Of a stretch of DNA of 64,000 nt, positions 1 through 8,154 are shown piece after piece. The notes beneath the pieces were generated by a model. It did not search any database. It saw only the letters and a program-made list of their open reading frames with translations, and was not told the DNA's origin. Position 1 is the first letter of the stretch. Each line of letters starts with the position of its first letter. A program made the translations under genes and the position numbers. The DNA is from Rhodopseudomonas palustris (GTDB taxonomy: Bacteria > Pseudomonadota > Alphaproteobacteria > Rhizobiales > Xanthobacteraceae): positions 4,712,001 to 4,776,000 of the forward strand of contig NZ_CP019966.1 in NCBI RefSeq assembly GCF_003031265.1, read 5' to 3'.

Positions 1-1
1 C

Positions 2-385
2 ATGGCCGAGGCCGATCTCGACGCGATCATCCGGCAGCTCGCAAAACAGCAGACCAAGGCGCTCACCGCCGCGGTGAAGAAGCGCCGCGACGCGCTGCTG
101 GCCCGCGCCGCCAAGGCCAAGGATGCCGGCGGCAAGGCACAGGGCAAGGCGCTGGCGACTGCCGCCTATGAGCAGGGTCTGGCCGCGGCGAAGCGGCTGC
201 AGACCGCGGCCGACAACGCAGCCGATGCCTATGCCCGCGCGATGCGTAAGGCAGCCGAAGATGCCGCCGCGGCCGCCGCAGCGGCTTCCAAGCCGAAGCC
301 GGCGAAGGCGGCGGCCGACAAGGCCGAGACCAAGCCGGCCAAGACCGGCGCGAAGAAGAAGGCGGCCAAGAAGGCCAAGCGCTGA
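2..385 (+). CDS. Ala/Lys-rich basic hypothetical protein (start at window edge)
   Basis: The frame opens with ATG at the second base of the window and ends in TGA, giving 127 residues. The upstream ribosome site lies outside the window, so the true start could be further 5'. The first 90 residues are a helix-forming, Ala/Lys/Arg-rich stretch. The last 35 residues form a Lys-Pro-Ala tail of the histone H1-like type, ending in KKKAAKKAKR. Such tails bind nucleic acids or other polyanions in other proteins; nothing here fixes the partner. No catalytic motif is visible. It could be a nucleoid-associated or polyhydroxyalkanoate-granule-type protein, but this is a guess. Confidence 0.55.
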   Translation: MAEADLDAIIRQLAKQQTKALTAAVKKRRDALLARAAKAKDAGGKAQGKALATAAYEQGLAAAKRLQTAADNAADAYARAMRKAAEDAAAAAAAASKPKPAKAAADKAETKPAKTGAKKKAAKKAKR

Positions 386-869
386 GCCAGCTCGGCTGTT
401 GAGATGGGCGAAGCGTCCGCCCGTCTCGCTCCAAGCCGGCGGCTTGCGCTCCGCATCTCCTCACGATCCGCGAATCAGATGGCGCAACGTGCCGCCATCT
501 TGCGATGCTGATGCGCCGCGCGGCTCACCGGCCGGTATCGCCTGGCTGACGTTTGCAGCCTCGGTACGCTATCCGCCTCGGAGTATTCCGGACCCGCACG
601 GGGCGATTACTCGATATCGGGCGCAACTACTCGAAAGCTGCAGAGAAGCCGGCAAAACCATGGCGGTTTGGCCCGACCGATGCCTGTGAAACGGGCGTTT
701 AGAGCCGGCATTTCTAAATTTGTGCAATGCACAAAATGCGATTGCAATTAGCTCTTAGTGTAACTAATCGGAACCGACAGCGCAGCAAATTGCAAAGGGC
801 AAGGCGACCACCGCGTCGCCAGGTGCCGCTGCTTGCATCGACAATCAACCTTTCCCAACGGGATTGCCA
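386..869. other. 484-bp intergenic region, no gene supported
   Basis: Open frames across this stretch are Arg/Pro-rich shadows with no usable start signal. The right-hand part (about 710-770) is clearly more AT-rich than its surroundings and carries two short palindromes, listed separately. It is therefore the likely promoter region of the SnoaL-like gene that follows. Confidence 0.5.
719..767. promoter_or_regulatory. Two palindromes upstream of the SnoaL-like gene
   Basis: Positions 719-735 read TTTGTGCA-A-TGCACAAA, a perfect 8-bp inverted repeat around one central base. Positions 755-767 read TTAGT-GTA-ACTAA, a second perfect inverted repeat. Both lie in the AT-rich stretch 100-150 bp before the start codon at 870. 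This looks like operator architecture for dimeric regulators; the cognate protein is unknown. Confidence 0.35.
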
Positions 870-1301
870 ATGACAGAGCATAGTCTCTGGCGGTTCTCGC
901 GTGCATTGCATCGCGCCCTCAACGACCGTCAGACCGAAGACCTCGCCACCATCATCGACGACAATATCGACTGGGCGATCTACGGCCCGATCGACATGTT
1001 TCCGTTCTTCGGCGCCCGTCAGGGCAAAGAAGCCGTCCTCGAAGTCTGCCGCCAGATCGCCGACAGCGTGCGGATCTATCGTTATCACCGGGAGTCGGTG
1101 ATGCTGGGGATCGACTCCGCCGCCTCGATGGTCCGCTACTCGCTGACCGCCGCCGGCACTAACCGGCCGATCAGCGTGCGCATGGCGTTGTTCACGCAGT
1201 TTCACGGCGGCCGGCTGACCAATCTGCGGATGGTGCTCGACACCTTCGACCTGGTCGAACAAGCGCTCGGCCGCCCGATCCACCTGCCCAAGATCGCCTG
1301 A
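870..1301 (+). CDS. SnoaL-like / NTF2-fold protein
   Basis: The product is 143 residues from ATG 870; an in-frame TTG two codons earlier is less likely. It resembles the SnoaL/ketosteroid-isomerase-like NTF2 fold: an N-terminal helical part (RALHRALNDRQTEDLATIID), a central W-x-x-x-GP-x-D-x-F-P-F-x-G segment typical of these cone-shaped barrels, then alternating beta strands. Members include small isomerases, hydrolases and ligand-binding proteins, so the substrate cannot be deduced. It appears to be a single-gene unit behind a region with two palindromes. Confidence 0.6.
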   Translation: MTEHSLWRFSRALHRALNDRQTEDLATIIDDNIDWAIYGPIDMFPFFGARQGKEAVLEVCRQIADSVRIYRYHRESVMLGIDSAASMVRYSLTAAGTNRPISVRMALFTQFHGGRLTNLRMVLDTFDLVEQALGRPIHLPKIA

Positions 1302-1508
1302 GACAATCGTCCCAGTTGTGGTGCTGCCGGCGTCTCCCCTGAGGCTGGCAGCCGCGTCGTTAATGGGACGTTGAGGATTGTCGCCGAAACACCGAGACGG
1401 CGCCGCAGAACGGCCGCGATGCGGTCAAATTGCGCTGGAGTCATGCGGCGGCAGATTACGTGCGGGGGATCCCCGCGCGGCGTGACGCTCACACAGGGGA
1501 CCAACCGA

Positions 1509-1949
1509 ATGAACGCCATTCCTTCCGAGAAGATCGAGACCACCGAAACCGACGAGAACCTCGCCGCCGTTTCCGAGGTCGAAGCCGGGATCCGCGACTT
1601 CGTCCGCAACGACATCGCCTATCTGCGCCGTCCCTCGGCGACGACCTCGACCACCGACACCGCTGCCGCTCCGGCCGCGACGCTCGGTCTCGAAGGCACT
1701 GCCGAAGCCGCGGTGAACAACGTCAATTCGCTGATCCAGCGCGTTGCCGGCACTTCGCTCGGCGAGATCGAAAACCTGATCGGTGAGCTGGAGACGCTGC
1801 GCGACCTGCTGCACGCCGAAGGTCAGCGGGTTCAGCGCGAGATCTCGAGCTACGCGCAGCTCAGCCAGGCGGCGATGAAATCGACCCGGATGATCGCCGA
1901 CAACGTCGCGCAGTGGAAGCGCGCCGCCGAGACCCTGCGTCACGGCTGA
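1509..1949 (+). CDS. Hypothetical helical protein
   Basis: The product is 146 residues. ATG 1509 is chosen because AGGGGA lies about 8 bases upstream at 1495-1500; the longer open frame from 1371 begins with an Arg-rich segment that looks untranslated. The N-terminal half is Thr/Ala-rich and probably disordered. The C-terminal half (about residues 75-146) is predicted from its heptad-like pattern to be helical (NVNSLIQRV, IENLIGELETLRDLL, REISSYAQLSQAAMKSTR). No signal peptide, membrane segment or family motif is recognised. Its transcript ends at a strong intrinsic terminator at 1994-2028. Confidence 0.65.
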   Translation: MNAIPSEKIETTETDENLAAVSEVEAGIRDFVRNDIAYLRRPSATTSTTDTAAAPAATLGLEGTAEAAVNNVNSLIQRVAGTSLGEIENLIGELETLRDLLHAEGQRVQREISSYAQLSQAAMKSTRMIADNVAQWKRAAETLRHG

Positions 1950-1993
1950 TCCGGCACTGCCGGGCGAGCCCGGCAATCACCGGCTTGAAAACG

Positions 1994-2028
1994 CAAAAGC
2001 AGCCATCGCGAGGTGGCTGCTTTTTTTG
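1994..2028 (+). terminator. Rho-independent terminator
   Basis: AAAAGCAGCCA pairs with TGGCTGCTTTT across an 8-base loop, and the right arm runs into a seven-T tract. It lies 45 bp after the helical hypothetical gene, so it ends that transcript. Confidence 0.85.
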
Positions 2029-2091
2029 CGTGCGATCTCGGATTTTAGAGAGGATGGCCGGCGGGGACGCCGGCAGCCGCGAGCCTTAAGC

Positions 2092-2238
2092 TCAGCGGTC
2101 GGAGAGCGTAGTCGCGGAGTCGAGGCTGTAGGAGCCCACCGCGTAACCCTTCACAACCATTCCGGTGGTGATCATCACCGCCAGCGTCACGGTGGCGAAG
2201 ATCACGCCCACCCATTTCAGTCCAGCTTGGTCAGCCAT
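2092..2238 (-). CDS. 48-residue single-span membrane protein
   Basis: This frame is below usual gene-finder limits. It starts at ATG 2238 (MADQAGLKWVGVIFATVTLA) and stops at TGA 2092-2094. Residues 8-29 are a clean hydrophobic span (WVGVIFATVTLAVMITTGMVV), followed by KGYAVGSYSLDSATTLSDR. The codon pattern is that of a normal high-GC gene, with G or C at nearly every third position. AGGGAATTG precedes the start on the coding strand and can serve as ribosome site. It lies downstream of and in the same direction as the MaoC genes, but 148 bp separate them. Function is unknown. Confidence 0.6.
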   Translation of the reverse strand: MADQAGLKWVGVIFATVTLAVMITTGMVVKGYAVGSYSLDSATTLSDR

Positions 2239-2386
2239 TGTCTTCAATTCCCTCAGCCCTGCGTTCGTCGACCGTGACGCTCGCAGGGTTCACAACGTCT
2301 TAATATCCCGGCCGTTCCGGGGCCGTCTCGGTCAAAAGCCTCGCATTTGGTTAAAATGCGAACGGCTGTGTCCCCCTCGCCTCAGT

Positions 2387-2869
2387 TCACTCCGCGTTCG
2401 GCCGGCGCGGCACGAACGCCGTGGCGAGGAACGAGAACACCACCTCGCCGCGCTGATTGATCCCGGTGTTACGGGCCTGCATGATTCCCCACTGCGGCCG
2501 CGAATCAGACGGCCGCAGACTTTCGACCTGCTTGTAGTAGGTGATGGTGTCGCCAGCCAGCACCGGCTTGAGCCAGCGCAGCTCGCGAAAACCCGGGGAC
2601 GGACCGCCGGTCGCCACCAGCTCGCCGCGCTTGGCAGCCTCGGCGGATTCCCGCTGAGCGTCCGCCACCATCAGCTTCATGCACACCGCGGCGACGTGCC
2701 AGCCCGAGGCGGCGAGGCCGCCGAACAGCGAGTTCTTGCCGGCCTCCTCGTCGAGGTGGAACGGCTGCGGATCGAACTGCGCCGCGAACGTCTTGATCGC
2801 CTCGGCCGTGAACGTGAACGTACCGACCTCACGGCGTTCGCCGATCGTCATGTCTTCCAGGAAACGCAT
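2387..2869 (-). CDS. MaoC-type hydratase, second copy
   Basis: The product is 160 residues from ATG 2869. The hotdog-fold MaoC/(R)-specific enoyl-CoA hydratase signature is visible: F-D-P-Q-P-F-H-L-D near residues 31-39, supplying the catalytic Asp and His, followed by the GLAASGWH segment. It starts 9 bp after the paralogous gene at 2878-3354, in the same direction, so the two are co-transcribed and may form a heteromeric hydratase. The expected reaction is hydration of 2-enoyl-CoA or a related thioester; substrate unknown. A small hairpin (TCGCATTT-ggtta-AAATGCGA, 2341-2361) lies just downstream. Confidence 0.8.
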   Translation of the reverse strand: MRFLEDMTIGERREVGTFTFTAEAIKTFAAQFDPQPFHLDEEAGKNSLFGGLAASGWHVAAVCMKLMVADAQRESAEAAKRGELVATGGPSPGFRELRWLKPVLAGDTITYYKQVESLRPSDSRPQWGIMQARNTGINQRGEVVFSFLATAFVPRRPNAE

Positions 2870-2877
2870 GGTGATCG

Positions 2878-3354
2878 TTATCCGTTGCTGCCGGCGCTGG
2901 TCGCGTCCGCGTCGCGGCGCTTGACGATGATCGGCGACACCATCTCGCTCAGCATCTGGCCGTGGCCGTTGCGCACGTAGCACTTGAAGGTGACGATCCC
3001 GGTTTCGGGCCGGCTCTTCGACACCCGTGCTTCGATCACTTCGACGTCGAGCAGCAGATCGTCGCCGGGGCGCAGCGGCGACATCCAGCGCATCTCGTCG
3101 ACGCCCGGCGAGCCGAGCGACGCGGTGTCCTTGATGAAGCCGTCGTACATCATCCGCATCATCAGCGACGACAGATGCCAGCCCGAGCCAGACATGCCTT
3201 TCAGCATCGAGGCGTTGGCGGCGTGGTCGTCCAGATGCATGGGCTGCGGATCGTATTCCGAAGCAAAAGCGATGATCTCCTCGCGCGTCACGCGGCGAGG
3301 TCCATAGCGGCCGAAGTGGCCGGGCGCGAAATTTTCGAAGAACAGGGTTGTCAT
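2878..3354 (-). CDS. MaoC-type hydratase, first copy
   Basis: The product is 158 residues and starts MTTLFFENFAPG. It carries the same active-site string as its neighbour, Y-D-P-Q-P-M-H-L-D-D, near residues 34-43, and the G-S-G-W-H-L segment of MaoC hotdog proteins. The two genes are about 30-40% alike by eye and are separated by 8 bp, which suggests an old tandem duplication. They may act as a two-subunit (R)-hydratase on CoA thioesters. Upstream lies a divergent DUF4282 gene, so the promoter is in the 85-bp gap at 3355-3439. Confidence 0.8.
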   Translation of the reverse strand: MTTLFFENFAPGHFGRYGPRRVTREEIIAFASEYDPQPMHLDDHAANASMLKGMSGSGWHLSSLMMRMMYDGFIKDTASLGSPGVDEMRWMSPLRPGDDLLLDVEVIEARVSKSRPETGIVTFKCYVRNGHGQMLSEMVSPIIVKRRDADATSAGSNG

Positions 3355-3439
3355 GGCATTTGCTGGTGGGAGGCCCGATTGTGGCCGTTATTGCGGTCGA
3401 TCACAAGCCCATCATTCGGTTTGTTGGGGGAGACCACCG

Positions 3440-3733
3440 ATGTTCAATTTTCGGGACCTGTTTCAATGGGACCGCTTCATCACGCCGACCATCATCAAGA
3501 CCTTCTACTGGCTGGTGATCGCGTTGACCGTGCTGTTCGGCATTTCCGGCGTGTTTTCCGGGCTGGCGGCGATGGCGGTGAGCCCGTTCGGCGGTTTCAT
3601 CCTGGTGCTGTCCAGCCTCGCCTCGATCCTGGTCGGGATCGTGTTCTCGCGCATCGTCGCCGAGTTCGTGCTGATCGTGTTCCGCATCAACGAACACCTC
3701 GGCGCGATCCGCGATCAGCAGGGATTCAGATAA
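3440..3733 (+). CDS. DUF4282 membrane protein
   Basis: The product is 97 residues from ATG 3440, behind a GGGGGAGA ribosome site at 3425-3432; the longer open frame from 3353 lacks one. The protein starts with an amphipathic F-N-F-R-D-L-F-x-W-D-R-F segment followed by two membrane spans (about residues 19-42 and 49-75), the pattern of DUF4282. Its role is unknown. It is divergent from the MaoC pair and convergent with ychF, with a family A repeat between. Confidence 0.75.
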   Translation: MFNFRDLFQWDRFITPTIIKTFYWLVIALTVLFGISGVFSGLAAMAVSPFGGFILVLSSLASILVGIVFSRIVAEFVLIVFRINEHLGAIRDQQGFR

Positions 3734-3753
3734 GCCGCGACGAGGTGTCGCTC

Positions 3754-3849
3754 GTCATTCCGGGGCGCGAACATAGTTCGCGAGCCCGGAATCCAGAGAT
3801 TGTAGCGCACAGAGATTCCGGGTTCACGCTTCGCGCGCCCCGGAATGAC
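3754..3849. repeat. Family A palindromic repeat, copy 1
   Basis: The element begins GTCATTCCGGGGCGCG and ends CGCGCCCCGGAATGAC, with an inner inverted pair GAGCCCGGAATC / GATTCCGGGTTC. It fills the gap between the convergent DUF4282 gene and ychF. Further copies lie at 12058-12216, 37631-37745, 51983-52103 and 58482-58579, with a half copy at 19500-19541. Confidence 0.9.
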
Positions 3850-3889
3850 TCGCTGAAAGGACGGCGCTCGAAGAGTTTCGCCGTCAGCC

Positions 3890-4987
3890 TTAGGTATTAA
3901 ACCTGAAGTGCATCACGTCGCCGTCGGCGACGACGTATTCCTTGCCTTCCAGCCTGAGCTTGCCGCCGTCGCGGGCGCCGGCTTCGCCGCCGAGACGAAT
4001 GTAGTCGTCATAGGCGATGGTCTCGGCGCGGATGAAGCCCTTCTCGAAATCGGTGTGGATCACCGCGGCAGCCTGCGGCGCCTTGGTGCCCTTGGTGATG
4101 GTCCAGGCGCGGGCTTCCTTCGGACCGACCGTGAAGTACGTGATCAGGTGTAATAGCTCGTAGCCGGCGCGGATCAGCCGGTCGAGACCGGCTTCGTGCA
4201 AGCCCAGCGTGTCGAGAAAGTCGGTACGCTCTTCCTTCGACAGCGTCGCGATTTCGGATTCGATCTTCGCCGAGATCACCACCGCGACCGCGCCCTCCTC
4301 CTTGGCGCGCGCCATCACCTGTTCGGAGAAGCTGTTGCCTTCGGCGGCCGAGCCTTCCTCGACGTTGCAGACGTACAGAACCGGCTTGGAGGTCAGCAGG
4401 CCGAGCATCCGGAACGCACGCTCCTCCTCGGGCTTGCGCTCGAGGAAGCGCGCCGGCTTGCCGTCGCGCAGCAGCGTCAGCGCGCGGGTGACCAGCTCGA
4501 GCTGCTCCTTGGAATCCTTGTCGCCGCCCTTGGCTTTCTTGGTCAGATTGTCGACGCGCTTTTCCAGGCTCTCGAGATCGGCGAGCATCAGCTCGGTCTC
4601 GATCGTCTCGATATCGGCGAGCGGCGCGACCCGGCCCTCGACATGGGTGATATCGCCGTCCTCGAAGCAGCGCACCACATGCGCGATCGCATCGACCTCG
4701 CGGATGGTGGCGAGGAACTGGTTGCCGAGGCCTTCACCCTTGGAGGCGCCCTTCACCAGACCCGCGATGTCGACGAAGGTCAGGCGGGTCGGGATGATCT
4801 GCTGCGACTTGCCGACCTCGGCCAGCTTATCGAGCCGCGGATCCGGCACCGCCACTTCGCCGACATTCGGCTCGATGGTGCAGAACGGATAGTTCGCCGC
4901 CTGCGCCGCCGCCGTCTCGGTCAGCGCGTTGAACAGCGTCGACTTGCCGACGTTCGGCAGACCGACGATCCCGCATTTGAAGCCCAT
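3890..4987 (-). CDS. ychF: Redox-regulated ATPase / OBG-type GTPase YchF
   Basis: The product is 365 residues, normal for YchF. ATG 4987 is the start ([20 protein letters not shown]); an upstream in-frame codon at 5020 adds only an Arg-rich tail. The P-loop GLPNVGKST is at residues 9-17, the switch region contains [17 protein letters not shown], and the C-terminal TGS domain carries the usual KGTKAPQAA and [12 protein letters not shown]. The NKxD-like specificity motif is NVEE, as in other YchF proteins that prefer ATP over GTP. It is a cytosolic ribosome-associated ATPase linked to translation and oxidative-stress control. It precedes pth, the usual order in this group. Confidence 0.95.
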   Translation of the reverse strand: MGFKCGIVGLPNVGKSTLFNALTETAAAQAANYPFCTIEPNVGEVAVPDPRLDKLAEVGKSQQIIPTRLTFVDIAGLVKGASKGEGLGNQFLATIREVDAIAHVVRCFEDGDITHVEGRVAPLADIETIETELMLADLESLEKRVDNLTKKAKGGDKDSKEQLELVTRALTLLRDGKPARFLERKPEEERAFRMLGLLTSKPVLYVCNVEEGSAAEGNSFSEQVMARAKEEGAVAVVISAKIESEIATLSKEERTDFLDTLGLHEAGLDRLIRAGYELLHLITYFTVGPKEARAWTITKGTKAPQAAAVIHTDFEKGFIRAETIAYDDYIRLGGEAGARDGGKLRLEGKEYVVADGDVMHFRFNT

Positions 4988-5030
4988 GATATGTCCTGCT
5001 GTTCGAGGCCGACGCCGCAACTAAGGTACC

Positions 5031-5107
5031 GCGTCATACGCGGGCTTGACCCGCGTATCCATCTCCTTCGCGAGAAGATGGATCGCCGGGCCAAGCCCGG
5101 CGATGAC
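5031..5107. repeat. Family C palindromic repeat, copy 1
   Basis: CGTCATACGCGGGCTTGACCCGCGTATCC pairs internally and is followed by GGATCGCCGGG-CCAAG-CCCGGCGATGAC. It lies between ychF and pth. Related copies are at 15001-15110 and 49247-49335. Confidence 0.85.
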
Positions 5108-5111
5108 GCTG

Positions 5112-5729
5112 TTACTTGTTGCTGCCCTTCGGCTCGCCCTTGTCGTTGTCGTAAAAACCCTTCGCCTGCATCGCCAGATGCACCTTGTTGGCGAAGGAGG
5201 CGTCCTTACCCTTGGCGATCAGGCCGGCGTTGTCGGCGGCGATCTCGCACAGCGCTTCGACCCAGGGCCGCTCGGTCTTGGCGAAATCGCCGAGCACGTG
5301 ATTGTGCACCAGCTCCTTCGCGCCCGGATGGCCGACGCCGAGCCGCACGCGAAGATAATCGTTGCCGATATGCGCCGAGATCGAGCGCAGGCCATTATGC
5401 CCGGCAATCCCGCCGCCGACCTTCACGCGAACTTTCGCCGGCGGCAGTTCGATCTCGTCGTGAAACACGGCGACCTCGCTCTGGCCGATCTTGTAGAAGC
5501 TCACCGCTTCCTGCACGGCGCGGCCGGACTCGTTCATGTAGGTGAGCGGCTTGAGCAGTGTAATGCGCTCGCCGTCGAGCACGCCGTCTGCGGTCTCGCC
5601 CTGAAAACGACGGCGCCATGGCGAGAAGCCATGACGCCGCGCGATTTCGTCGATGACCATGAAGCCGATGTTGTGCCGGTTGCCCTGGTACTTCGACCCG
5701 GGATTGCCCAACCCAACGAACAGCCGCAT
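5112..5729 (-). CDS. pth: Peptidyl-tRNA hydrolase
   Basis: The product is 205 residues, typical of bacterial Pth. It cleaves the ester bond of peptidyl-tRNA that drops off ribosomes. Visible signatures are [20 protein letters not shown] at the N-terminus with the catalytic His at residue 19 and Asn 9, [10 protein letters not shown] near residue 60, and the Asp of FHDEIELPP with the following [12 protein letters not shown]. It lies 21 bp downstream of rplY (L25), the common pairing of these two genes, so they are probably one transcript. Confidence 0.95.
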   Translation of the reverse strand: MRLFVGLGNPGSKYQGNRHNIGFMVIDEIARRHGFSPWRRRFQGETADGVLDGERITLLKPLTYMNESGRAVQEAVSFYKIGQSEVAVFHDEIELPPAKVRVKVGGGIAGHNGLRSISAHIGNDYLRVRLGVGHPGAKELVHNHVLGDFAKTERPWVEALCEIAADNAGLIAKGKDASFANKVHLAMQAKGFYDNDKGEPKGSNK

Positions 5730-5750
5730 GACGCGGAACCCCGCGCCGGA

Positions 5751-6443
5751 TTACTTCTTCTTGGCCGGCGCAGCAGCCGCGGCCGGAGCCTTGGCGGCCG
5801 CAGCCGGAGCCTTCGCCGCAGCAGCCGGGGCAGCAGCGGCCGCAGGCGCGGCACCCGCCGCAGCCTTGTCGTCGTTGTAGCCCGACGGCGGCACGATGGT
5901 GACCAGCGTGACGTCGTCACGCGATACCGACTTGACGCCGGTCGGCAGCGCGATGTCCGACAGATGCAGCGACACGCCGATGTCGAGGGTCGACACGTCG
6001 GCTTCGATGAACTGCGGAATGTTCTCGGCCGGGGCTTCGAGTTCGACGGTGTGGGTGACGATGTTGAAGGTACCGCCGCGCTTCACGCCCGGGGCCACTT
6101 CGAGGCCCTTCAGGTGCAGCGGCACGCTGACGCGGATGGTCGCGCCGGCGCCGAGCCGCAGGAAGTCGACGTGGATCGGGAAGTCCTTCACCGGATCGAG
6201 GTGATAGTCGCGCGGAATGACGCGATGCTTCTTGCCGTCGAGGACGACGTCGAACACCGTGGTCAGGAACCGGCCGGCGAGAATCCGCAGGCGGAGTTCT
6301 TTCTCTTCGACCGAGATCGGCAGCGGGGATTGGTTGTCACCGTAGATCACTCCGGGCACGCGGCCGGCGCGACGCTCAGCCCGGGCGGCCCCCTTGCCGC
6401 TCTTCGGACGTGCGGTCGCCTTCAGTTCCAAGACGCTCGTCAT
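5751..6443 (-). CDS. rplY: 50S ribosomal protein L25 (Ctc/TL5 family)
   Basis: The product is 230 residues: an N-terminal L25 domain that binds 5S rRNA (TARPKSGKGAARAERRAG, then GVIYGDNQSPLPISV) and a C-terminal TL5-type beta domain (to about residue 195). It ends in an unusual tail of Ala/Pro repeats with four KAPAAA-like units finishing in PAKKK. Such tails occur in L25 of Rhizobiales. AAGGA lies about 8 bases before ATG 6443. A terminator-shaped hairpin sits only about 20 bases upstream of the start (see 6463-6490). pth follows in the same operon. Confidence 0.95.
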   Translation of the reverse strand: MTSVLELKATARPKSGKGAARAERRAGRVPGVIYGDNQSPLPISVEEKELRLRILAGRFLTTVFDVVLDGKKHRVIPRDYHLDPVKDFPIHVDFLRLGAGATIRVSVPLHLKGLEVAPGVKRGGTFNIVTHTVELEAPAENIPQFIEADVSTLDIGVSLHLSDIALPTGVKSVSRDDVTLVTIVPPSGYNDDKAAAGAAPAAAAAPAAAAKAPAAAAKAPAAAAAPAKKK

Positions 6444-6462
6444 CTGCTTAAGTCCTTGATCT

Positions 6463-6490
6463 GTAAAAAGTTAAAGGCCGCAAAGCGGCC
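6463..6490 (-). terminator. Terminator-like hairpin in the rplY leader (attenuator candidate)
   Basis: On the coding (minus) strand GGCCGC-TTT-GCGGCC (6490-6476) is followed by TTTAACTTTTT, then the rplY ribosome site and ATG at 6443. Only about 20 bases separate the T-rich tract from the start, too few for a promoter. rplY transcripts must therefore run through this structure. It is either the end of the ubiK transcript with read-through or a regulated attenuator. Confidence 0.55.
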
Positions 6491-6598
6491 CATTTGACAC
6501 GTCGCGGCAAGCCTCCAGGGGTGCGGGGGCCGCGGACGTGGCCGGTTTCTAGCCGCAAAGGCCGCAAATGACAAGGAAATCGCGCCTTCGGAGCACGG

Positions 6599-6731
6599 CC
6601 TCATCCTGAGGAGCCCGGCGCCGCCCGCAAGGCGGCGGCGGGCGTCTCGAAGGATGCGCCCGGGTGTAAGCTTGACCTCATCGGCCTTCATGGTTCGAGA
6701 CGGCCGCTTCGCGGCCTCCTCACCATGAGGG
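6599..6731. repeat. Family D palindromic repeat, copy 1
   Basis: The ends are CCTCATCCTGAGGAG and CTCCTCACCATGAGGG; the inner pair is GTCTCGAAGGATG / CATGGTTCGAGACG. It occupies most of the gap between ubiK and rplY. Related copies are at 26641-26747 and 58644-58754. Confidence 0.85.
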
Positions 6732-6767
6732 ACTCAGGCAGGGAAAATTGGCGCCTGTCCGCCGTCC

Positions 6768-7046
6768 TCACGCCAGCGCGGTCGGAGGCTCGGAGCCACC
6801 ACCCTGGCGGGCTTCCAGCGCGGCGATCCGGGCCTTCAGGGCTTCGTTCTCTTCGCGGGTGAGGCGAACCATCTCCTTGAACGCCTCGAACTCCTCGCGC
6901 TTCACCAGATCGAGGTCGCGCAGGATCTTCTCGGCTTGGCTGCGCACCACCCCGTCGATCTCGCGCTTGACGCCCTGGGCGGCACCGGCAGCGTCGTTCA
7001 TCAGGCGGCCGATCTCGTCGAAAAGCCGGTTGTTGGTCTGGGTCAT
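6768..7046 (-). CDS. ubiK: Ubiquinone biosynthesis accessory factor UbiK (YqiC/BMFP family)
   Basis: The product is 92 residues from ATG 7046, with GGAGA 8 bases upstream; the longer frame from 7088 has no such site. The sequence matches the BMFP/YqiC family: an amphipathic N-terminal half (RLFDEIGRLMNDAAGAAQG) and a C-terminal coiled coil beginning with the conserved V-x-R-E-E-F-E-A-F-K-E-M motif and ending in NEALKARIAALEAR. In Proteobacteria UbiK helps UbiJ-dependent assembly of the aerobic ubiquinone-synthesis complex. It is divergent from lgt. Confidence 0.85.
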   Translation of the reverse strand: MTQTNNRLFDEIGRLMNDAAGAAQGVKREIDGVVRSQAEKILRDLDLVKREEFEAFKEMVRLTREENEALKARIAALEARQGGGSEPPTALA

Positions 7047-7290
7047 GGTCGAGATCTCCGTCGCGCGTCTTGCGCGGTTGCAAGCCAAACGGGCATTGGC
7101 GGTGACAATGGCGATGGATCGGGCCTACTTCAAGGCCGCCAGGCGGGACCTGCGCCGACCCGATCCGATTTGCCATTCCTTGCGACGTTCGCACCCCCGT
7201 CGCAAGGTCGATTTAAGCATCGGTCTGGACGACACGCGGTGCCAATTGACGCTGTACCGTTGCGGGCTTTGGAGATAAGCCAAACGAACA

Positions 7291-8154
7291 ATGCCATTCT
7301 TCGCCGTCGCCTTTCCCGTGTTCGATCCGGTGGCCGTCGCGATCGGTCCGTTCGCGATCCGCTGGTACGCGCTGGCCTATATCGCCGGCATCGTCATCGG
7401 CTGGCTGTATGCCCGGATGCTGCTGCAGCGACAGCGGCTGTGGGGCGGCCCGTCGCCGATCTCGCTGGAAGCGTTCGACGACTTCATCCTGTGGATCACC
7501 ATCGGCATCATTCTCGGCGGCCGCACCGGCTACGTGCTGTTCTACAATCTCGACTTCTTCATCCGGCATCCGGCTGAGATCTTCGAACTGTGGAAGGGCG
7601 GCATGTCGTTCCACGGCGGCTTCATGGGCTGCGTGCTGGCGGTCGTGCTGTTCGGGTGGAAGCGCAAGGTGCCGATCCTGTCGCTCGGCGACATCACGTG
7701 CGCGGTCGGCCCGATCGGGCTGTTCCTCGGCCGCATCGCCAACTTCATCAACGGCGAATTGTGGGGCCGCCCGGCCGACGCCTCGGTGCCATGGGCGATG
7801 GTGTTTCCCAATGCCGGTCCGCTGCCGCGGCATCCGAGCCAGCTTTATGAAGCCGGGCTCGAAGGCATCGGGCTGTTCGTGATCCTGGCGCTGATGATCC
7901 GCGCCGGCGCCCTGAAGCGGCCGGGCCTGATCATCGGTGCGTTTCTCACCTTCTATGGCCTCGCCCGCATCACCGGCGAATTCTTCCGCGAGCCCGATCC
8001 GCAGCTCGGCTTCCTGTGGGGCGGCCTGACGATGGGCATGCTGCTGTCGGTGCCGATGGTGATCGTCGGCATCGTGGTGATGATCACGACGTGGCGGCGT
8101 GGGCGCGTCACGCCCGCTGCGGCCACGACACCTTCCAGCGAGGCAGCCTCATGA
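7291..8154 (+). CDS. lgt: Prolipoprotein diacylglyceryl transferase
   Basis: The product is 287 residues with seven predicted inner-membrane spans. It transfers diacylglycerol from phosphatidylglycerol to the lipobox Cys of prolipoproteins. The Lgt signature is clear: [10 protein letters not shown] (residues 77-86), the H-G-G motif at 108-110 and the block [14 protein letters not shown] at 147-160, whose Arg is essential in E. coli. The stop overlaps the start of midA by four bases (ATGA), so the two are translationally coupled. Its substrates in this window would include the lipoprotein at 10293, later cut by LspA at 26075. Confidence 0.96.
   Translation: MPFFAVAFPVFDPVAVAIGPFAIRWYALAYIAGIVIGWLYARMLLQRQRLWGGPSPISLEAFDDFILWITIGIILGGRTGYVLFYNLDFFIRHPAEIFELWKGGMSFHGGFMGCVLAVVLFGWKRKVPILSLGDITCAVGPIGLFLGRIANFINGELWGRPADASVPWAMVFPNAGPLPRHPSQLYEAGLEGIGLFVILALMIRAGALKRPGLIIGAFLTFYGLARITGEFFREPDPQLGFLWGGLTMGMLLSVPMVIVGIVVMITTWRRGRVTPAAATTPSSEAAS

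Noticed and set aside
2341-2361. Hairpin TCGCATTT-ggtta-AAATGCGA as terminator of the MaoC genes
   Set aside because: No T-tract on the relevant strand and modest stem; noted only in the MaoC entry.
3754-3849. Possible insertion-sequence end or tRNA-like fold in family A repeats
   Set aside because: No transposase frame, no target duplication, and the fold is a simple nested palindrome without tRNA features.
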